From Mimachlamys varia (taxonomy: Eukaryota > Mollusca > Bivalvia > Pectinida > Pectinidae), in assembly GCA_947623455.1 (NCBI GenBank), contig OX392529.1, positions 58,733,186 through 58,797,185 of the forward strand: a DNA stretch of 64,000 nt, written 5' to 3'. This document shows positions 57,420 to 64,000 of the stretch, in pieces. How positions within the stretch are numbered: position 1 is the stretch's first letter; each line of letters starts with the position of its first letter. The position numbers and the translations under genes are program-made. The notes under the pieces were generated by a model. The model searched no databases and was not told the DNA's origin. It saw only the letters and a list, made by a program, of their open reading frames with translations.

Positions 57420-58560
57420 CACGATGTGGCCGCAGTGAGAAATTACCCAAGAAATTCCAGTGAAATTGGGTGAAACATGGTGAAAATCTTGTGAAATTTG
57501 GTGGAAATTGTGAAATTATGAAAGGAGCAAATGCGCACAAATTAGAAACGGAAAATATCAGTGAAATGTGCATTTGAAGTGTCATGAGAATTGTGTGCGC
57601 ATGATATTCTTTAAATTGTGCAAAACATGCACAAATGTGTTATACGCGGTTTAATTAATTGTAATTGGTGTCGTTGAAGAATTACTTCGAACAATTGAAT
57701 CGGCTCGACTGCCAATCTTCATTTCCATGCATGAAACAGAGGGAGATAGGATCAGACTTGACTATATTAACTAAAAAAATCCCGAGTAACATTATTTTGA
57801 TTCAATTATCTTGTGTTGATAATTCAGAATAATTATTGGTCATGCACTGCTGATAATTGGACAGCTATATAAAGCCTACAAATGTTTTTTTTGGTAAATG
57901 CATATACATGTACACACTGAATATAAAAGAGACAACAAGAATTTCAATTTTGAAATTATTTCATAGAATAATTTATTGCATGACATCATAACATACTATA
58001 AAGATCAACAGTATTCTTGTTGAATTGACATTTATTATTATAATAATGATGTTTACCTTGTACATGTTTTATCTTAGTGAGATCCAAGTCATAATAATAA
58101 TAATAGCGAGCGCAGGGAGCGATTTTAGATATCGTATGGTCAGGTATATAATTATATAGTTCAATTTAAAAGCTATATATAGTAACACAAAACGAAGCTA
58201 CAATACAATACTTTCCGATGTGAAACGGACAATAAATTCCCAACGTTCTGATTGGTTATAAATAGGTCGGACGTTAAAACAATCGCCGTTTTCAACATCG
58301 CTGTATGATTAGATAAATAAAATAAGAGAATACCGAAGCGTCAACATAATCATAATCCAAACTCAAAATCGATTAAACCAGGGGCAAAATTTGAACAAAG
58401 GAAAGATTTACATGGAGACCCTTGCAAAAGTACAAGAGAATAGGACCAGGTGTTCCGGAAGAGTAAGCGTCTTCTGCTTCATTGCCGACACCCGCCATGT
58501 AAATCTTTGTCACATCCAAATAAACATCAAGTTCTCAAAATGAGAACCGAGTATCATTGT
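57420..58560. other. intergenic DNA, nothing recognised
   Basis: Beyond the transposon end is GTGAAATT-rich simple-looking sequence (57440-57580), then AT-rich DNA. A TTCTGATTGGTTATAAATAG box at 58247 (CCAAT plus TATA-like) has no gene attached. Confidence 0.3.
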
Positions 58561-58581
58561 CAATCACAACAAGTAAACACA

Positions 58582-58812
58582 CTAATGAGCATACTCAAAA
58601 ACGTCCATCTTCATATCACTTAAAGATACAGAATATTTCTCAATGAGACAAAGATGGCGACCATAAAACTTGCCCATAGTACTGATCAACCTGCATCTCT
58701 CGAATCCTTGTGTTGTTAGTTTGTTTGTCAGCAGTCGACATCGATCACAAAAATCCCGATGTTTATTATGTTTCAATTCCTTATGGTTTGAAGTGATTCC
58801 TTCTGAAAACAT
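58582..58812 (-). pseudogene. possible reverse-transcriptase-related C-terminal fragment
   Basis: The 76-residue minus-strand frame contains LTNKLTTQGFERCRLISTMG then KFYGRHLCLIEKYSVSLSDM and ends EYAH-stop. It resembles, from memory only, C-terminal ends of retroelement polyproteins seen in molluscs (RLxSTFKKFYGRxxDL pattern). No RT core is present next to it. Confidence 0.3.
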
Positions 58813-60380
58813 AATTAAAAAAAAAAGATATCGACGATTATGACGAATCAGGTTCAGCGTGAAAAATGTTTGCGATTTGAAAATCGCGGGCTTAAAAATT
58901 TGCTACATTCTGATTGGTTGAAATAGACCGGAATAGAAAACTTCGCCAGGAAGACTGCGAGGGTGTGGAGCGATTTCAACCAGTTTGATCTGATCACTGC
59001 CCTCATAGGCGGATTGTATGTTTGACTCAAAAGGTGATTGCAATATGGATGGCATTCTTTCATAATAAAACCATCGCCGGCTTCCCAAAAGTTTCATAGG
59101 CCTGGTGCAAGTCTACGATAGGCCTACCGCTCGTGAAGCCTTTTCTTCGGCCGTACCTGCTGTCCGTTTAGCTGAACAGTTGACTTCGGTATAAATGCTC
59201 ATGAAACTCAAAGGACATCCTTCAAAGTAAGTCAAATGGTTAACTCTTTGCTTTCTTCGTCAGATCGTGTCTATGTTGCAGCATGTCTCATAGAATGGAA
59301 AACTGAATAGTCCCCCCGCACCGAAGCTTTACGATTTATTATGATATTGATGCTTACAGTAGGCATGTGTATTCTGAATATCTGACCCTGGGCACTAATT
59401 TTGCTAACTGAATAGACCTGGCCCCGCTGTATCCCCTTAATGTTTTCCATCCACCGATAATTTGCTGCTTAAGTAATATACAGTAATGGGTTTTGACAAT
59501 TTTTGGTGATTTGGAACAGAAAAATTCAAGGTTTCATCTCATAATATTTATTCAATTTCCCGTTGTTTATCTATGGAGCTATACAGAATTATCTACACAG
59601 CTAATTTTCATATGACGGGGTCACGCCGTACCGAAGGATGTTGTAAATAAATTATTTTGGCATACCCAATGGAAAACTGTTAAAGAGGCATTACGGTAAA
59701 ACTGTATTTTTATGCTTACATTTTGTATTTAGAATTAATGTATATAAATGAATTAAACGTATTTTCTTGTGGAAAACTAATCGGCGATTTACGCTGAACT
59801 ATGTTATCAAAACCATTAATTAATGATTAAAAAGGGGGAATCACTACTTGTTGATCAACGATTTGGACATGTAATTTTTTTTGCGTCACATATAATAACG
59901 CATGCGCATTACAAGCTACATCGGTAAACAAAAAAATGGCTATCCGCGTGCCCTACATGTAACTACCAAGCGAAAAGTTGCCGAACGCATAGCATGCTCA
60001 AAACATAATGCAAGGATTATATTACGGAAGCATAATGAGCGACGGGAAGTATTCAAAGGAGAAACTTACTGTCCCACTGTTTGCATGTTACAGTTTTCTT
60101 CTGTGTAACCGCGCAGCTGGTACATACAACTTTGTTTTCGTTTTGGGCCTCTCAAGGGATACAGCGATCATTTTACATGTTATTTTCATTGGTCCTGTTT
60201 GTAAATATTGCCGAAAACTATGGGTCCCACAATGTTAAATTGAAGCATTTCCAGAATTTCTATGAGTCCTTTTATAATTGTATGAATACTGGACTCGGGA
60301 CTCGCATGTAGATTGATCACTGGGGATAACTCTTTCATTCCTCTGTTACATGAAATACATGTGTAAAACTTAAAGAGTAA
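58813..60380. other. intergenic DNA, nothing recognised
   Basis: Several short frames at 59902-60311 overlap on the + strand without recognisable domains. A TTCTGATTGGTTGAAATAG box (58909) echoes the one at 58247. Confidence 0.3.
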
Positions 60381-60625
60381 CTGTAGTGCATTAATACATT
60401 GTCGAAAACCGTATCGAAATCGGCCGACCGGTTACAAAGTTATGACAGGTTGAAGTTAGGTTTTTTACCTATTTTGCCACAAGCTAATTAAATAGTAATT
60501 GTAGTGCAAATAGAAACTGAAATATTCAGACTCGTTGTGTCGGCATTAATACATTGTCGAAAACCGCATCGAAATCGGCCGACCGGTTGCAAAGTTACGA
60601 CAGGTTGAAGTTTGGTTTTTAGCTA
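60380..60625 (+). repeat. two-copy tandem duplication
   Basis: GCATTAATACATTGTCGAAA, ATCGAAATCGGCCGACCGGT and TGACAGGTTGAAGTTAGG occur at about 60388 and again, with few changes, at about 60543. The spacing is about 155 bp. Confidence 0.7.
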
Positions 60626-61129
60626 AGGCTAGTATAGCCGTACTATTGTCACTCCTTTACTTAATTAGACAGGATTATTCATAAATGCCTTTTCGATACA
60701 TACGACCTGTACTGGGTAACTGGGGAACTATTTCCAATAATTTTCAGGTCCTACTGTCATTATTATGCATAAATTTTGACTGAAATTCGCTCATTGTGTT
60801 TGTTAGTATGATCAATTTCTGTCGTAGAACATATGATCGAATCACAACGTTGTGCTATTTTGTAAAACGGCCCTGTTTCAATCGAGATCCGACTCTTGAA
60901 TGTAGGTCATGTACATGTATATAAAAGGCTATGCTAGATGGAACTTCCGGTAAAAATGCTGTATGAACAAATGACAAGTTTTCTGCTTTGACTATTCCAA
61001 AAACGTTAATAACAATACAAATATCAATTAAATATATTTTCCCACTTTAAAAAAAAAAAAGTTCAACATTGTTCAGCAAGACGATAATGTATAGGCCTAA
61101 AAAAATTCGAAACCTTCGGATCGCGACTA

Positions 61130-61260
61130 GCCTTTACACAGAAATACTGTCCTCTGATTGGCAGGAATTTGCGATTTACAGTCACACCCCTTTCCTTACC
61201 CTGTCAATCATATAGTCTCTCGACACGTGTGCCCTCGCTTTAGTATCAGTAATTTTGTTC
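61130..61260 (+). promoter_or_regulatory. possible promoter region
   Basis: CTCTGATTGGCAGG (CCAAT-type) and GACACGTGTG (E-box core CACGTG) lie upstream of a short candidate exon. Support is weak. Confidence 0.2.
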
Positions 61261-61767
61261 ACTCTTAGTACGGAATAGTATTGTCATTTTGTTTAATTTT
61301 CTTTCCTAGTCAATAGTTTGCTTTAAAATGAAGTATCACATTCATTCACATATTACGTGGCTTCTGTAACTTGGAATGTTTAAGCTTGGACCCTTTCTTG
61401 GTGTTATCACGGAAGGCTAAGTCCGTGGTGTTATGATTCGTCGAACATAAGTATTACCACATATTTGGTCGAACTGTTCATTATATATACACGAAAAACA
61501 AGCAGACAAAGTAATAATTCAACACTTCAATTTAATATAATCTGTTTCACCGTCGGAGTGATTTGAAAACCATCTAGAAGAAGGCGAGTAATCTCCCTTC
61601 CTACAGAAGCGTAGACACGTACTTTCGTTTTACTGCAGAAAATACGATCGACGACGAATTATTGTTAAACACGTTGTATGCAGATGTACTAAACCATGCT
61701 ATGGCAAGCTATTTAAACAGCATAGATAGAGGACACTGTGAAATATTTCGACGACGTTTACATCAAC

Positions 61768-61857
61768 ATGAGGTGTCTTGATTTACGACCAAACCCACAG
61801 AGGAAACGGCGATGCAGAAGGAATGCATCGATCGTAAAACCGACACTCAAACAAACG
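61768..61857 (+). CDS. possible short first coding exon
   Basis: A 30-codon frame starts MRCLDLRPNPQRKRRCRR and ends exactly at AAACG|GTATGT, in phase 0. It is very basic. No domain or partner exon is visible in the window, so it may be chance. Confidence 0.25.
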
Positions 61858-62044
61858 GTATGTTCATATTAATATAACATTACAGTGATTGGATAACTGT
61901 TAGGCCTAGGAGTCGACTTTTCACACTTTAGCCCGATGTGTGTCAGTTTCACAATTAATGTCTTGCTACAGACGAACTATATGTATAGGCCTACACGTAG
62001 ACTAGGCTAAGTTCATGATCAGTACAGTTGAGTGTAGACTAAAG

Positions 62045-62160
62045 GTTACACCCATGTGCACTCCGAGTGCACTCCGTTTAGACTTGGAGTGCACTCCATT
62101 TGGACTCCATATGAACTTGGAGTGCATCCCTGGTCCACTCTGAGTCTACCTGGAGTCCGA
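62045..62160. repeat. GGAGTGCACTCC palindrome cluster
   Basis: Variants of GGAGTGCACTCC or CTCCGAGTGCACTCC, GACTCCAT and GGAGTCC recur about eight times in 115 bp. It is a short, degenerate, partly palindromic repeat. Confidence 0.6.
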
Positions 62161-63140
62161 TTTTTAAAGACATGAAATTCAATTCTACTCGGGGTTCACA
62201 TTCAAATTACATAAAACACTATATAAGACATGTAGTTCTGTTTATAATAGATAAAAGATAAATATTAGAATCTACATTAAATTATGTTGTTTCATGTACA
62301 AGGAATAAATATCTGGACTATTATTACATAACTTTATAATACACTTGTGTTGTGAACACATTGAACCAATTAACCTACATGTATATAAAGCTGTATAAAA
62401 GACAGTATAATTTCAAGTTTTATGAAAGTTAATTGCATAATATTTAAAATGATATTGATAATATTTTTATAGAAGCAACAATGAATTAAACATTTTTTAT
62501 TATGCATCTGAATGTCAAAAAACGTTTTTGTGTATGTGTCCATGTATATGCTATTATTTATCTATTTAAATATTATAATTAAACAAGTATTGGTGAAACT
62601 TATTCAATTTTTAATGAATGAAAAAGTATGTTATATCATGTATGTTAGCTTTTTTTTTTTACACCAAAGGAAAAAGCTATTGTAATGAAGAAAGGTTTAA
62701 CTTCAACTTCTATTAAAATCAGTTTAGCTTGTCGGAAAATGTCTCACTCAGCCAATATTATATATATCCTTGTATTTTTGTAAATAGGACACAGGTACAG
62801 GGTGAGAACAATGGGTACTAATTACAGATAAGGCTATAGCCTGTTTTTGAAAAGTAACTATAATTCTCAGGTGACAACTCACCTGTAGAATGCTTCATCG
62901 TATTAAATTTATTCCCTTTACAATGTTTATTAAAACTTTTTTTATGTTGTAAATTAAAAAGTATTTTCTATTGAAGGCTAAGTTTAACTTCAAATAAAAG
63001 AACAGGTAATTATTAGACTTGTAAATATTGAAAGAGACTATACTCGGTTTTGTCCAGGTAAAAATACAGGTAATATGAACCCTGGGTCTAGACTGTCAGG
63101 TTCATGTACCAGCAATTATAAATAAAGGTCAGACATGTAT
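62161..63140. other. AT-rich DNA, nothing recognised
   Basis: No gene, RNA or clear repeat found. Confidence 0.35.
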
Positions 63141-63478
63141 TTAAGGATTAAAGTTTCTTTCTGGTGGTTTATCAAAGGATAAAGTTCAGTAGGATATCGA
63201 TAGTTGGAATGGAATCAGCTATTATGATACTTACTGCGACATAAACATAAAAAAGACCCCATTAAAATGCTTCTTATTTACTTCTTAAATAAATTAACAC
63301 ATATTACACGGCATGATATTGATCGAGTCTGTAAAGTAGTGACGCGGCCTCGTGTTCAAATCGTAACGGCGCCAATAGGCGCGTGATCCACTGATTGTAT
63401 CGGAAAATAAAGTTCAGTAGGCATTCGTAGAAATGTATAGGCAATATACTATCAATTCCAAACATACTGTAAATATAA
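63141..63478 (+). repeat. repeat S, copy 2 (internally deleted)
   Basis: It matches 48370-48990 from AAGGATTAAAGTTTCTTTC through GATCGAGTCTGTAAAGTAG and TGACGCGGCCTCGTG to CAATTCCAAACATACTGTAAA. It lacks the internal inverted arm and several short stretches. Confidence 0.65.
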
Positions 63479-64000
63479 GGTATTATGAACTGTTCCCAAC
63501 AAACAATCAGGGAGCCCCGGGATTATTTTCTCCAGATCTTCACACCTTGTATCAGACCTGATACAGGTAAATTTTGACCAGGAGGGGTTGAGGCCTGATG
63601 GGGTCATTATCTAATTAGATGGCCAAGTGTAAGTCTGTCCAAATCTTAAAATTTGATCTGACCTGATACAGACAAAACATTGAATAGGGAGGGGACGGGC
63701 AACATCCAATTATCAAAAGCCATTCATTATTTAATGTGTTTTGAAGTTATTGTTGTTGCTTGAAAACTTTCAAATGTGAAACAGTACATCTTCTTCACAT
63801 TATACTTGAATGTCTAATGTTTTAATTAAAATATAACTTTCTTATAACATTATATTTTATTATAATTGAATTTATCACTACACGCCATTTAAAATCCACA
63901 CACAGATCTAGACTTCACATATTGTAAGACCACAAAGGACAAGTCAAATATATGTTGTGCTTGTTCCAAAATCCTTCTTTGCATTAATATTGTAAATCCT
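63479..64000. other. AT-rich DNA with a small palindrome
   Basis: TGTATCAGACCTGATACA at about 63548 is an 18-base palindrome; ACCTGATACAG recurs at about 63662. Nothing else is recognised. Confidence 0.35.

Noticed and set aside
59902..60311. Three overlapping + strand frames of 68-76 codons
   Set aside because: They overlap in different frames, show no domain and no splice context.

Overview
The window looks like nuclear DNA from an invertebrate animal, most likely a bivalve mollusc. It is AT-rich and has introns with canonical splice sites. Dispersed repeats and decayed transposons fill it, and it contains no operons or prokaryotic-style gene packing. The repeat types (AGCTCACCTGG...GGCCTCTTGTT elements with internal tandem arrays, tRNA-derived SINEs, THAP/DDE transposons) match what I know of bivalve genomes. 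The species cannot be named from sequence alone. Most long open frames are chance frames inside tandem repeats and are not listed as genes.

The best host gene is a JAZF1-like C2H2 zinc-finger gene on the + strand. One exon ends at 1548 and the terminal coding exon runs 32921-33431. The splice phases agree, so a single intron of about 31.4 kb spans the left half of the window. That intron holds: tandem-array elements at 2.5-4.5, 6.8-8.9, 13.6-15.4 and 25.2-27.9 kb; a relic hAT transposon with matching terminal inverted repeats (9179-12505); a 6.67-kb terminal-inverted-repeat element with a probable 6-bp target duplication (15710-22379) that carries an F-box-like open frame; two pogo/Tigger-like MITEs (4889-5337 and 23198-24661), the second split by a further element; a tRNA-derived SINE; and a perfect-looking foldback element (29530-29680). 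A 26-bp minisatellite of about 1 kb follows the gene's 3' end.

Downstream (36-48 kb) are more tandem-array elements. One, of 4.5 kb, is nested inside another and has an 870-bp higher-order repeat. Two MITE-like inverted-repeat elements follow at 45.3 and 46.5 kb. At 49.2-50.35 kb lies a chopped Ty3/gypsy polyprotein relic. Directly against it is a 7.06-kb DNA transposon (50348-57411) with GACCGATCTTAA termini and TA target duplication. Its two inward-facing genes are a SWIM/YqaJ-type first exon on + and a broken THAP + DDE_Tnp_4 transposase on -. This fits an ISL2EU-like element. The last 6.5 kb is mostly unrecognised AT-rich DNA with one possible first exon (61768-61857) and dispersed repeats.

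The strongest candidates for something undescribed are: (1) the group of elements with different bodies that share a 3' hairpin followed by TCTTG; (2) the dense paired TCAAGGTCA nuclear-receptor-type sites in the 145-bp monomers; (3) the 15.7-22.4 kb element, whose inverted repeats are built from GCAATTTGTAATAC units.
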